Shown here: positions 31,041-40,187 of the stretch, piece by piece | How positions within the stretch are numbered: the first letter of the stretch is position 1 | Layout: every line of letters begins with the position of its first letter | Translations under genes and position numbers: made by a program | Origin: Sphingomonas sp. PP-CE-1G-424 | GTDB taxonomy: Bacteria; Pseudomonadota; Alphaproteobacteria; Sphingomonadales; Sphingomonadaceae | DNA: 40,252 nucleotides | NCBI RefSeq assembly: GCF_004341085.1 | Contig: NZ_SLXW01000015.1 | Span: forward strand, 1-40,252 | Reading direction: 5' to 3' | The notes under the pieces: model-generated | Told to the model about the DNA's origin: nothing | The model's input: only the letters and a program-made list of their open reading frames with translations | Databases searched by the model: none

Positions 31041-31328
31041 TTGAGTACCTCACGCCCTTATACCCTTCGGGTAGCCGGTGATCTGCGTGCCCGTATAGAG
31101 GCAGAAGCAGCCAAACTGGAGTGCTCGCCGTCGGACTTGGTTCGTCGGGCGATCGAACAACATCTTGATGGCCGGAAGCTGCTTGAAGGCAGCGAGCGGC
31201 GCCACTTGCGCGTGACCGAATATATGCAGGTCGCGATCGACGCGATTATCCGCGAAAACCACCCGGAATTGCGCGAAACGCTCGTCCTCGAAGCCGACCG
31301 TCGCATGAAGCTTCATCATGGCGCGTGA
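31041..31328 (+). CDS. ribbon-helix-helix relaxosome-type protein
   Basis: A 95-residue protein from a TTG start (31041), with TAGGAGG eight bases upstream. The N-terminal half is a ribbon-helix-helix (Arc/MetJ type): strand PYTLRVAGDL, helix RARIEAEAAKLE, then SPSDLVRRAIEQHL. The C-terminal half is helical (EYMQVAIDAIIREN). RHH proteins such as TrwA and TraY bind oriT, bend DNA, stimulate the relaxase and repress their own operon; here it is the first gene of the transfer operon and directly beside the putative oriT. Its stop overlaps the TraD start by 11 bp, which implies coupling. Confidence 0.85.
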   Translation: MSTSRPYTLRVAGDLRARIEAEAAKLECSPSDLVRRAIEQHLDGRKLLEGSERRHLRVTEYMQVAIDAIIRENHPELRETLVLEADRRMKLHHGA

Positions 31329-33651
31329 TGACCCCAAAGCGCCCCGCCAGGACATCCGTAACAATCGGCGTCCGATCCCCCAGAAGCACCATAGCGCGCG
31401 TGGTGAAGCGCCTCGCAATTCGGGCAACTTCACCCGTGGCAGCCAGCTTCTCAATACCCAGGTCCTGATGTGGCTACAGGGTGCCAAAATGCCGATCTAC
31501 ATGTGGCTTGGCATTTTCGTTATCGCGTACTCGACGATCCTCTCGCTCACCCTTGACGAGAACAACGTCCAGCTCATCTCGATGCGCATCCTGTCGGGGC
31601 TGTGGGACTGGATATCGTTCGACGAAATGAAGCGCATCAACCTGCGTCTGCCCGACAACAGCGTGCGCCACACCTACATGGGCTACGTGCCTTACGTGCC
31701 AGAGGTCATCCTTGCATGGCACAAGGCCGTGAAGGGGTTCATGGGCTCGGTCGCGATTGCCTCGTGCATCACCATCCCGCTGTCGATCTGGTACGTCGAT
31801 TTCTCGGCCCGTCGCGGCAAGGCGATGATCCAGGAGCGCCATGAGCGCGGCGCCATGCTGGTCGAGCGCGATTTGCTCTATTCCGAGATCGCCGGGCATA
31901 ACAGAATCGAGTTCGTGAAGGAGGCCGCAAAACTCTTTCCGGACAAGACGCCGGAACAGGTCCTGAAGCTGAAGTTCAAGGCCCGCAAGATAGGCGGGAT
32001 CCACCACCCCTACACCGTTGCCGGCATCCCGTTTCCACACCGTCTCGAACAGTCACATTTCATGACGCTCGGCACCACCGGTTCCGGTAAAACGACCGTG
32101 TTCCGTAAACTCCTTCGGGAGATGCGCGAACGCGAAGATACCGCCGTCGTGTTCGACCTGACCGGGGCCTATGTCGAAGCGTTCTACGACCCGACACGTG
32201 ACACCATTCTCAACCCGGCCGACGCACGCTGCCCAGCCTGGACGATCTTCAATGACTGCCGAACCTATAGCGAGCTTACCGCAGCCGCTGGAGCCCTGAT
32301 CCCCTCCGACGGCGGGGCGGCTGACCCGTTCTGGGCACTCGCTGCGCGTACCCTTTTCATCGAGATGTGCATGAAGCTCATCGAGAAGGGGCTGACGTCC
32401 AACCAGGCACTTGCCGATAACCTCATGACCGCTGACCTGAAGCTGGTTCACAAGCATCTTGCCAACACCATCGCCGACCCCATTACGGCCCCCGAAGCGG
32501 CCAAGATGGCAGAGTCGATCCGCGCGGTTTTCAATACGAACGCGCAAGTCCTGCGCTTCCTGCCCGACGACGGTCCGCAATACTCGATCAAGGACTGGAT
32601 GACGTCCGAGAAGAAGCCCGGCTCGATCCTATTCATCACCTCAAACTACACAGACCTGGAGATGAACCGGGCACTGCTCACGCTCTGGTCGAACCTCGCC
32701 ATCCACGCGCTGATGACGATGAAAAAAACCCGTAACCTGCGCACCTGGTTCGTGTTCGACGAACTGGGCGCACTCCACCGCCTTCCGGCTATCGAAGACG
32801 GCCTCCAGACCGCCCGTAACTTCGGTGGTGCGATGGTGCTCGGATTGCACTCGTTCGACAAGCTCACGCAGGTCTATGGCGAGGAAAATGCCCGCAACCT
32901 GTCGTCGCTCGCACGCACCAAACTGATCCTCGCCGCAGCCGACCTCGACACTGCTGAACAGGGTGCCCGCTACATTGGCAACCGCGAGATCCGGCAGATG
33001 GATGAGGGGTATAGCTATGGGTACAACAACACACGCGACGCCTCGACCCTGACCCCCCGTAAACAGATCGAACCGCTGGTCATCCCCGACGACATCATGA
33101 ACCTTCCGAGCCTGCACGGCTTTGTGAAATTCCCCGATGGCTTCCCTGCTGCACGCATCCGCCTGGAATGGGAACATTACCCGACCGTCGCCGAGGGCTT
33201 CATCGAGCGGAAACCGGCTAAGCCGGACGAGCCTGGAAAGGTTGTTCGCGGAGGTGGTGGCAAGCCGCAGGGTGGTGACGACGATGTTGGACGTGGCGAT
33301 GTGCCCGGTCTGACAGAAGAAGAGGTTGAACCGGCAAACGTGGCCAACACCTTCGCCACCAACATTCTGTCACAGCCGACCGAGAACGAAGTCGACAATT
33401 CGCGCGACGCGACAACCGTCGAAGCCACCGCCAGAACCGAACCGCAGGTACCACTTCAGGACATGCGTGAGCGTTCCGGCGATGACGATCGAAAGGACCG
33501 CGAACGGTCACTGGAGGGTAAGTCCGTCCAGGCGCGCAGTGAGGACCAGCAGCGGCAGAAAGACGATCCTACGCTGGCCGGAGAACGGCCGGAGGACCTG
33601 TCGATCCGGGAGGCGCGCGATGCCTTCCCTGATGACGGATATGGGATGTAA
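31318..33651 (+). CDS. traD: type IV coupling protein, TraD/TrwB family
   Basis: A 777-residue membrane ATPase. There are two N-terminal membrane helices (about 61-79 and 141-160) with a periplasmic part between them, as in TrwB/TraD. The Walker A motif is GTTGSGKT (252-259, Lys258). The Walker B is FVFDELG (Asp481-Glu482), followed by RNFGGAMVLGLHS, a typical T4CP motif III. The C-terminal about 150 residues are acidic, Gln/Arg-rich and disordered, likely for contacts with the relaxosome or secretion channel. Coupling proteins bring the relaxase-DNA complex to a type IV secretion channel and pump DNA. It is the second gene of the transfer operon and ends just before the relaxase start. No VirB genes are in the window. 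Confidence 0.95.
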   Translation: MARDDPKAPRQDIRNNRRPIPQKHHSARGEAPRNSGNFTRGSQLLNTQVLMWLQGAKMPIYMWLGIFVIAYSTILSLTLDENNVQLISMRILSGLWDWISFDEMKRINLRLPDNSVRHTYMGYVPYVPEVILAWHKAVKGFMGSVAIASCITIPLSIWYVDFSARRGKAMIQERHERGAMLVERDLLYSEIAGHNRIEFVKEAAKLFPDKTPEQVLKLKFKARKIGGIHHPYTVAGIPFPHRLEQSHFMTLGTTGSGKTTVFRKLLREMREREDTAVVFDLTGAYVEAFYDPTRDTILNPADARCPAWTIFNDCRTYSELTAAAGALIPSDGGAADPFWALAARTLFIEMCMKLIEKGLTSNQALADNLMTADLKLVHKHLANTIADPITAPEAAKMAESIRAVFNTNAQVLRFLPDDGPQYSIKDWMTSEKKPGSILFITSNYTDLEMNRALLTLWSNLAIHALMTMKKTRNLRTWFVFDELGALHRLPAIEDGLQTARNFGGAMVLGLHSFDKLTQVYGEENARNLSSLARTKLILAAADLDTAEQGARYIGNREIRQMDEGYSYGYNNTRDASTLTPRKQIEPLVIPDDIMNLPSLHGFVKFPDGFPAARIRLEWEHYPTVAEGFIERKPAKPDEPGKVVRGGGGKPQGGDDDVGRGDVPGLTEEEVEPANVANTFATNILSQPTENEVDNSRDATTVEATARTEPQVPLQDMRERSGDDDRKDRERSLEGKSVQARSEDQQRQKDDPTLAGERPEDLSIREARDAFPDDGYGM

Positions 33652-33653
33652 CG

Positions 33654-36600
33654 ATGCACTCGATCGCATCCGTCAGATCGGCATCCGGCGCCGCAAAATA
33701 CTTCACCAAGGACGACTTCGTCAGCGGCGAATATTACACCGATGAGAAGGCCGGTGACGTCAGCATGTGGGGCGGTGAAGGGGCTGCCGCAGCTGGCCTT
33801 ACCGGCACCGTTTCGCAGGAGGCATTTGCCAAGGCGCTCAATGGCGAGCTCCCCTCTGGCGAGCGCGTCGTAGATGATAAGGGTTCGCGACGGCCAGGCT
33901 ACGACCTGACCTTCTCGGCACCGAAATCCGTGTCGGTTATGGCGTATATTGCCGGCGACAAACGCATTCTTGGACCTGACGGCGCACAGACCAAGGCAGT
34001 CCAACAGACAATGGCATGGGTCGAAAAGAACCTAGCTGAAACGCGCGTGACGAAAGACGGGAAAACCGAGGCGGTTAAAACGGGCAATCTGGTCTACGCC
34101 CTTTTCCAGCACGATACGAGCCGAGCACTAGATCCGCAGGCACATATCCACGCCATCGTCGCCAACATGACAAGGGGGCCGGACGGCAAACTCCATGCCC
34201 TTCATGCAGACCGAATATGGTCAAGCAACAGCGTGATCGGCTCGATCTATCATAGCTTCCTGCGCGATGAGCTGGAGAAGCTTGGCTACCAGGTGCAGAT
34301 GACCGGCAAGCACGGGACGTTCGAAATTGCCGGCGTTCCGAAAGCGGTATTGGAGACGTTCAGCCAGCGCCGTGAACAGATCATGGAGAAAGCGGCTGAG
34401 CTGGGCATTGTCTCGCCGGAAGGCCGTAACAAAATCACCGTAAATACGCGTGATCCCAAGCTGAATGTCGAAGACCGCGACGGCCTCGTGCTCGACTGGA
34501 TGAAGAAGGCCGCAGAGCAAGGGTTTGACGGCAAGAAGCTGCTCGAAGGAGCGTTACAGAACGCCGCAAAGCTGGAGCAACGCGAGAATGCTGGCACGAT
34601 CGGGCGCAGCTACACCGTAATCGCGGACGCCGTGAAAGTCGCGATGGATACGGTGTCGGGCTTGCTCCGGTCACCGGACCCGCTGGTCGACCGCGGCTTT
34701 GTACGCCTGGCGCAGTCAACGGGGCAGGCCAACGCGCAGCTTGCTGTCGCATCCGCGGTCCGTAGTCTCAATCAGCGGGAAGCGGCGTTCGACAAAGACA
34801 AGGTCGCCAAAAAGGCGCTCGACTTCGGACTCAAGGCCGTCACGATCGACCATGTCGAGGCGAGGGTCGAGCAGCTCATTGAGAAGGGAAAACTTCTCGC
34901 CGGGCAGATTACCCACCAAGGTCAGAAAGTCGATGCGCTCACGACGCCCGAAGCGCTTCGGACCGAGGAGAGCATCCTTGCGCGGGTCCAGGCGGGGAGA
35001 GACGCGGGTGCCCCAATCGTGGCACCCTCGGAAGCGCCAGATCGGCTGCAGGCCGCCTCCCCTCACCCTCTGAACGAAGGCCAGCTCGCAGCCGCAACGT
35101 TGATCGTATCGACCTCCGACCGCATCGTAGCGGTCCAGGGCATCGCCGGTGCCGGTAAGTCGACGATGCTGCAGGCCGTTGCCCGCGTCGTTGAGGGAGA
35201 AGGCAAATCCATCCTGGGCCTCGCCTTTCAGAATAAGATGGTCGCCGACATGAAGGAAGGGATGGCACGCCCTGACGCCAGTCCTAGCCGCGAAATGTCG
35301 GTCGACCAGATGCAGGATTCAGGCGTTAAAGCCGAGACGATCGCCCACTTCATCTGGCACAACGAAAAGCACGTCACCAACCCGAACACGCCCGATGCGC
35401 AGGCACGCCGTGACGAATTAAAGGACACGGTCATCGTCGTCGACGAGACGTCGATGGTGTCGAACCGCGACATGCTCAAAATGCTGACGATCGCTAAAGC
35501 GCTCGGCATCGAAAAGATCGCACTGATCGGCGATCGCCAGCAGCTCCTCCCAATCGATGCCGGCAAGGCCTTTGCCATGATGCAGGCCGACAAGATCGGC
35601 ATGGCCCGCATGGATGACAACCTTCGCCAGCAGACTGACCAACTGCGCACGGTCGCGGCGCTGGCCAACATTGGCAAGGCTGGTCAGGCCATGAAGGTGC
35701 TTGGCGACAAAGTCGTCGAGCATGAGGATCCATCGGCGCACGCGTCCGACCTGTGGCTGGCCCTGTCGCAGGATGAACGTGCCAACACGGCCATTTTCGC
35801 GTCCGGCCGCGAGACCCGCGCGGCGATCAATCAGGCGGTGCAAAAAGGCCTGAAGGACGAGGGCACGCTCAAAGGTGACGGGCTATACATCGCGGTCATC
35901 CAGAACGTGAACATCGAGCGCGAGGACCTGCGCTACGCCAAAACCTACGAGAAGGGGCAGCGGCTGGAGATCAAGGGGTCGGTGCCGGAGCTCAAAATCG
36001 AACGCGGCGTAGCCGAGGTCCGGCGAACCTTTGCCAACGGCAAGGTCGAAATCGTCAAAAACGGTAAATCGATCAAGTTCAGTCCTCAGAAGATCGATCC
36101 GATGATCGACAAGGATCGTATGTCGCTCGCGACGATCGAGACAATCCAGATTCACGAAGGCGACCGGATTCGGTGGACTGATAACGACAAGGAGCGCGGC
36201 ATCTACAATGCCTCGCTGGCCACGATCGCCGGCATTGAGAACGGCAAGGTCACGGTCGAACTGGCGAACAAGGACCAGGTCACGCTCGAGAAGAACGACC
36301 CGATAATGCAGCGGATGGACCTCGCCTACGCGCTCAACATGCACATGGCGCAGGGCATCACCGTCAACAGAGCCATCACGGTGATGCAGAGCTTCGAGCG
36401 CAATCTGTCGAACCAGCGACTTTTCAACGTAGGCGTCACCCGCATTCGCCTCGACCTGACCATGGTCGTTGACAACCAGCAGAAGCTCGAGCTGCAGCTG
36501 GATAAGAACCCCGGCGACAAAACCTCATCGCTAGAAAGCCTCGGCCGCGTCGATATCGATGGTGCTGCCGTACAGACCAAAGCGGCTGACGATGCGCTCA

Positions 36601-36917
36601 CCAAAGCAATGGAGAGCCTCGACGAGGCGAGCAGCGAGAAGATCCTGATCGATCCCGCCAGCCTCGACATGACGGACCTGCCGCCAATGGGCGCGTCGAC
36701 CACTGACTATTCCGACATCAAAAACCTCGATGGGGAGATGCCGTCGCTCAAGGACGGCCAGGATGCCGATCGGCGTGATGTTCAGGCCGATCGCAAGGAC
36801 GACGAGCTCGGCATACCTCCACTCGACATGGACGACCTTAGCGCCCTGCCCGCGCTGCTCAAGTCTGGCGAACAGATCCGCGGCCTTCCTGAAAAAAACC
36901 GCAGCCTGGATATGTGA
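33654..36917 (+). CDS. mobF: MobF-family relaxase/helicase (TrwC/TraA-like)
   Basis: A 1087-residue bifunctional protein. The N-terminal relaxase domain (about 1-300) begins MHSIASVRSASGAAKYF. It carries candidate catalytic tyrosines Tyr16 and Tyr27/Tyr28, and a metal-binding three-His set, His153 (FQHDTSR), His164 and His166 (AHIHAI), with the same spacing as in TrwC. The helicase part (about 470-950) has Walker A GIAGAGKS (496-503), Walker B VIVVDETSM (593-601) and a helicase-type LNMHMAQGITVNRAI motif. It nicks oriT, stays attached to the 5' end and unwinds the plasmid. The acidic C-terminus (from about 960) may carry a secretion signal. It starts three bases after the TraD stop. All key residues are present. 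Confidence 0.95.
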   Translation: MHSIASVRSASGAAKYFTKDDFVSGEYYTDEKAGDVSMWGGEGAAAAGLTGTVSQEAFAKALNGELPSGERVVDDKGSRRPGYDLTFSAPKSVSVMAYIAGDKRILGPDGAQTKAVQQTMAWVEKNLAETRVTKDGKTEAVKTGNLVYALFQHDTSRALDPQAHIHAIVANMTRGPDGKLHALHADRIWSSNSVIGSIYHSFLRDELEKLGYQVQMTGKHGTFEIAGVPKAVLETFSQRREQIMEKAAELGIVSPEGRNKITVNTRDPKLNVEDRDGLVLDWMKKAAEQGFDGKKLLEGALQNAAKLEQRENAGTIGRSYTVIADAVKVAMDTVSGLLRSPDPLVDRGFVRLAQSTGQANAQLAVASAVRSLNQREAAFDKDKVAKKALDFGLKAVTIDHVEARVEQLIEKGKLLAGQITHQGQKVDALTTPEALRTEESILARVQAGRDAGAPIVAPSEAPDRLQAASPHPLNEGQLAAATLIVSTSDRIVAVQGIAGAGKSTMLQAVARVVEGEGKSILGLAFQNKMVADMKEGMARPDASPSREMSVDQMQDSGVKAETIAHFIWHNEKHVTNPNTPDAQARRDELKDTVIVVDETSMVSNRDMLKMLTIAKALGIEKIALIGDRQQLLPIDAGKAFAMMQADKIGMARMDDNLRQQTDQLRTVAALANIGKAGQAMKVLGDKVVEHEDPSAHASDLWLALSQDERANTAIFASGRETRAAINQAVQKGLKDEGTLKGDGLYIAVIQNVNIEREDLRYAKTYEKGQRLEIKGSVPELKIERGVAEVRRTFANGKVEIVKNGKSIKFSPQKIDPMIDKDRMSLATIETIQIHEGDRIRWTDNDKERGIYNASLATIAGIENGKVTVELANKDQVTLEKNDPIMQRMDLAYALNMHMAQGITVNRAITVMQSFERNLSNQRLFNVGVTRIRLDLTMVVDNQQKLELQLDKNPGDKTSSLESLGRVDIDGAAVQTKAADDALTKAMESLDEASSEKILIDPASLDMTDLPPMGASTTDYSDIKNLDGEMPSLKDGQDADRRDVQADRKDDELGIPPLDMDDLSALPALLKSGEQIRGLPEKNRSLDM

Positions 36918-36919
36918 CG

Positions 36920-37708
36920 ATGAATAACTCGCCCACGACGGTGATCCTATGCGGCACGAACGAGACCATTCCATCCGACATCCTCGACCTCCTTTTGACG
37001 CAAGCGCGGAGGGGGTGCGGACGTTTGATGGTCGTTGACGAAGGTAGCCAACTTGCACGTCTTCACGCCGCCCAGGATACGGATTTCCTGCTCGACCCGG
37101 CCATCGGCAACTGGGACTTCTTTGCCGATCACCTGACACAGCATGAAATCGCATACGCAGCCGAGGCGATCCTGCGATCAGACGGAGTAGCGCCGGAAAT
37201 CTACAACGCTGTTAGTTGCGTACTCGCCGATATGCTTTGGGAGGTAGCGGCGAAACCCGGTGCTGGGCTGCGGGACGTTCCGGAGAGAGTTCGTGCTTTC
37301 GGGTATGAATCGATGGCGAACGCGATGCGCCTGGATCTCGACACCGCAACGGACACGCGGGCAGGCTGGACGGCATTGGCGCGCCTTCAAGAGGACGCCG
37401 GACGGTTTGCCGCCGGCACGTCGTCAACCCCAACGTCTATCCGCCGCTGGCTGACCACAAGCCCGAGATCGGTGCTGTTCCTGACGGCCGGCGCCGCGGT
37501 CAACGACGGTGCCTGTCGCTCTGTCCAGGCCGCCATCGATTGCGTCGCACGGCTCGAGGTAAACGCCGGGCGGGAAGTTCAAATCGTGCAAATCCATTCC
37601 GCGAGCGTCTTCCGGCACGCGGTTGCGAGACGTGTCACCGCCGTCGGTGCCTTGGCAGGCCCGGACCGAAGGCCGTTGCTGAAGGTCAAGATTCTAAAAG
37701 GGGAATGA
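36920..37708 (+). CDS. Walker-less coupling-protein-like protein
   Basis: 262 residues from ATG 36920 (a GTG at 36914 also overlaps the relaxase stop). I see no transmembrane helix. The section GRLMVVDEGSQLARLH, TDFLLDPAIGNWDFFADHL and then YAAEAIL lines up by eye with TraD residues that follow Walker A (TAVVFDLTGAYVEAFY, RDTILNPADARC, WTIFND). The first strand, VILCGTNETIPSD, replaces the GTTGSGKT loop, so it cannot bind ATP in the usual way. It may be a decayed or repurposed coupling-protein NTPase domain, perhaps an adaptor for TraD or the relaxase. It lies in the same operon, directly after the relaxase. Homology is by eye only. Confidence 0.7.
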   Translation: MNNSPTTVILCGTNETIPSDILDLLLTQARRGCGRLMVVDEGSQLARLHAAQDTDFLLDPAIGNWDFFADHLTQHEIAYAAEAILRSDGVAPEIYNAVSCVLADMLWEVAAKPGAGLRDVPERVRAFGYESMANAMRLDLDTATDTRAGWTALARLQEDAGRFAAGTSSTPTSIRRWLTTSPRSVLFLTAGAAVNDGACRSVQAAIDCVARLEVNAGREVQIVQIHSASVFRHAVARRVTAVGALAGPDRRPLLKVKILKGE

Positions 37709-37712
37709 GTAG

Positions 37713-38867
37713 ATGATCGTAAAACCGTCGACCAAAGCTGACGAATGCGCAGCAATAGCCGCATTCATGGCAAACCCAGACTTCGACCGCCTTCCAGAGC
37801 GGGCGCGCAAGGAGACGATGAACCGCCAGCGCGGGCTAAATGGTGAGCGATCGACCGCGCATATCCTCGATCGTCACTTCCATAATGCGCCCAATCACGC
37901 GCTTTTGCACGATCTGCGGCTTCCTGACGGTATCGGCGGGTTCGCTCAGTTCGATCATGTCATCCTGTCACGTCTGTCGCGCACCGCGGCGGTTGTCGAG
38001 GTGAAGAACTATCGTGGCAGGCCCTCTAAGAACGAGCATAATGAATGGCACGTCTGGTATGAGGGACGGCGACGGCCGATCGACATCCCCAATCCGCTGG
38101 CTCAGGCACAACGCCAAAGGGAGGTTCTTAGGGTCTGGCTGAAAGAACGTCGGCACGACGTTGCGTTCGAGACGATTAGTGCCTTCGTCATCATTCCTCC
38201 GGACTGTTCGATCGACCGCTCGAAGGTCGGCGCCGACGTGCCGATCTACAAAGCAGACAACTTCATTGCAGAATGGACGGAATTTGGCGGGATAACTGCG
38301 ATTGGCCGGCTGTTCTCGACTGGCGTATCAGTGAAGACGCTGTTGGCGATTGGCAGTCAGCTCGCAGGAGACCACCAGCCTGATCCCCGCGGCCTCGAAG
38401 AAATGATCGGCTTGCGATCGTCGAAGATCAAGCCGGCTGTGGTTGTCGACAACGAGGAAGACGGAGCCGACGACGAGACAAAGCCTGACGTCACGCAGCA
38501 GGGCGACATCCAGGCCGGGGCAAGCGCAGAGAAGGCCTCCCCTGTCGTCGCCTCAAGCGAGCCTAAGGCAACCGTGGTCACGAGCGATACCGCGCTGAGC
38601 ACCATAGCCGCTGAGGGCAAGGCATCGGACAAGATTGAGATCGTGCCTGGTATATACGAGCGCGTACTGCCTGACGGCAGCGTCGCCTTCCTCGCCGGTA
38701 GGGATGAAGCAGCGGGTGTTTGTCTGAAGCTGGCTTGCGAGGGCCTCGCCCGGTGGAACCCGCGCTATCGCAACTGGCTGAGCGATGCGAGCAAAGCTCC
38801 AATCATCCGAGACGCCCTTATCACAACACATCGGGAACAGCGGGAGGTGAGTCATGGGGTCGGCTGA
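37713..38867 (+). CDS. NERD-domain protein (nuclease-related)
   Basis: A 384-residue protein. The NERD domain lies at about 38-160: GLNGERSTAHIL (Glu45), GIGGFAQFDHVIL (Asp81) and VVEVKNYRG (Glu96, Lys98), the PD-(D/E)xK-like acidic/Lys set of nuclease-related domains. A disordered Glu/Asp/Ala-rich linker (about 245-305) leads to a C-terminal small domain (IYERVLPDGSVAFL..., LACEGLARWNPRYRNWL). NERD proteins are frequent on conjugative elements and may process DNA; no activity has been settled for this type. It starts four bases after the preceding stop and overlaps the next gene by 14 bp, so it belongs to the transfer operon. Confidence 0.88.
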   Translation: MIVKPSTKADECAAIAAFMANPDFDRLPERARKETMNRQRGLNGERSTAHILDRHFHNAPNHALLHDLRLPDGIGGFAQFDHVILSRLSRTAAVVEVKNYRGRPSKNEHNEWHVWYEGRRRPIDIPNPLAQAQRQREVLRVWLKERRHDVAFETISAFVIIPPDCSIDRSKVGADVPIYKADNFIAEWTEFGGITAIGRLFSTGVSVKTLLAIGSQLAGDHQPDPRGLEEMIGLRSSKIKPAVVVDNEEDGADDETKPDVTQQGDIQAGASAEKASPVVASSEPKATVVTSDTALSTIAAEGKASDKIEIVPGIYERVLPDGSVAFLAGRDEAAGVCLKLACEGLARWNPRYRNWLSDASKAPIIRDALITTHREQREVSHGVG

Positions 38868-39174
38868 CCGCGACTATATGCGAGCCCCACCCAGGCAACG
38901 TGGCCGTACAACCCGCCTCGATGCCGCGCCGACCGACGGTGTAATCTGGGGGGCGACGGTCGATCCCTCGCTTGAAGCCACACCGCGACACCGCCATCGC
39001 CGGCTGATGGCGCTGACATTCTGGATCGTCGGCGGGACTGCGGTCTTTACGGCCCTGTGGGCGATCGCCTGCGCGATGATCGGAGCGCAATGGCACGGCC
39101 AGGGCGCCACCTTCACGCCGCACACTACGCAAAGCGATTCACGTACCGGGGGGAGTGATCATGCAGCACGCTGA
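38854..39174 (+). CDS. single-pass membrane protein with DRDYMR N-terminus
   Basis: A 106-residue protein starting MGSADRDYMRAPPRQRG: a short basic N-terminal part, then one membrane helix (LMALTFWIVGGTAVFTALWAIACAM, about 51-75), then a polar tail. It shares the DRDYMR start and general layout with the protein at 39453-40187. It overlaps the NERD gene by 14 bp, so it is translationally coupled. It could be a small inner-membrane partner of the transfer channel. No named family recognised. Confidence 0.7.
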   Translation: MGSADRDYMRAPPRQRGRTTRLDAAPTDGVIWGATVDPSLEATPRHRHRRLMALTFWIVGGTAVFTALWAIACAMIGAQWHGQGATFTPHTTQSDSRTGGSDHAAR

Positions 39175-39463
39175 AAGTGAACCGTCCTCGGCCGAGCTGC
39201 TCACACCCGATGCGCTGTCCGACACGGACTTGGCGGACAGCTTCCGGACTCAGTCATTCCACCTGATGCAAACGCATCCCATCGCCGCTGCGCATCTGGT
39301 GCTGGCTGCCGCTTCGATCGCGCCCACCTGCGCGGCCGAGCAAGACGTCGCTGACGAGTTTTCGTTCGTCGTCGTCGATTTCGCCCAGCAACTCGGTGTT
39401 CTCCACCGCCGTGCCGTCAACCGGCGGGCACAGGAAAATGCGGGGACTGGTCATGGGCATTGA
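39161..39463 (+). CDS. small unknown soluble protein, 100 aa
   Basis: Starts at ATG 39161 (MQHAESEPSSAELL) with GGGGGGAG about five bases upstream; a GTG at 39155 is an alternative. It overlaps the previous gene by 14 bp and the next start by 11 bp. The product is acidic and helical, with QSFHLMQTHPIAAAHLVLAAASIAP and a C-terminal Arg/Gln-rich end. No motif is known to me. It belongs to the transfer operon by position. Function unknown. Confidence 0.65.
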   Translation: MQHAESEPSSAELLTPDALSDTDLADSFRTQSFHLMQTHPIAAAHLVLAAASIAPTCAAEQDVADEFSFVVVDFAQQLGVLHRRAVNRRAQENAGTGHGH

Positions 39464-40187
39464 TGACCGCGACTATATGCGCGAACGCTATCGGGACCGT
39501 CAGGGAAAGGCCGCCGGAAAAACAATCTGGAACGATCGCAAAGCAAGGGTCGAGCATCCGCACGACAAACAAGGAAAAGCGGTACCGCTTGGCAGCGCGA
39601 GTTGGATCGGAGGCGGTGGCAACGGCAGCGGAGTTGGCCCTGGCTGGTTCGATACAGCCAATCGTGGATTCGAGTATCAAAAGAACCGGCGTCGTCCGAA
39701 ACGACATGATCGGACGCACCCAGCGCGAAAATGGATATTCCTCCTATGCGCGATGCCCATCTTGATTCCCGCCTACCGTGAGGCAAAACGCTCCGGCTTG
39801 TTTCCCGATCGCGTGGCTGAACTGCCCTTCCCAGCGTCCGGAACCGTCACAGTCAATGATAGCGTTGATCCAAAGACAGCGACGTCAAAAATTGGGGTGG
39901 CAGCGGCAGATGCCAATGTTGTCGTACAGCTGTTTGATCCGGAGACCGACGTGCACGTCATCTCCGTCTATGTGAGCCGTAACGACGATGTATCCGTACC
40001 GGTGCCACCCGGCACGTACCGGATGAAAATTATTGAAGGGGACAAATGGCACAGTCCGATGAAGTGGTTCGGTACATCGACCACCTACGAGACTGTAGTG
40101 CAACCGATGGTCTTCGCACGGCGAGCCAGTCGAATGATCGACTTACATCGGTCGCCGGTGACCTGCTCCCCGTTTTCAGGCCGCTGA
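39453..40187 (+). CDS. membrane-anchored protein with DRDYMR N-terminus and beta-rich outer domain
   Basis: The start is taken at ATG 39453 (MGIDDRDYMRERYRDRQG), because the motif DRDYMR then lies at the same place as in 38854-39174. The 244-residue protein has a basic, Gly-rich N-terminal cytoplasmic part (GGGGNGSGVGPGWF), one membrane helix (WIFLLCAMPILIPAY, about 92-106) and a periplasmic beta-rich domain (VVVQLFDPETDVHVISVYVSRNDDVSVPVPPGTYRMKII) that recalls PEGA-like or carboxypeptidase-regulatory-like sandwiches. It ends the operon within the window. It may be a channel or surface component; the role is unknown. Confidence 0.7.
   Translation: MGIDDRDYMRERYRDRQGKAAGKTIWNDRKARVEHPHDKQGKAVPLGSASWIGGGGNGSGVGPGWFDTANRGFEYQKNRRRPKRHDRTHPARKWIFLLCAMPILIPAYREAKRSGLFPDRVAELPFPASGTVTVNDSVDPKTATSKIGVAAADANVVVQLFDPETDVHVISVYVSRNDDVSVPVPPGTYRMKIIEGDKWHSPMKWFGTSTTYETVVQPMVFARRASRMIDLHRSPVTCSPFSGR

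Noticed and set aside
32641..33177. Minus-strand 178-residue open frame inside traD
   Set aside because: Shadow of a conserved part of the coupling protein.
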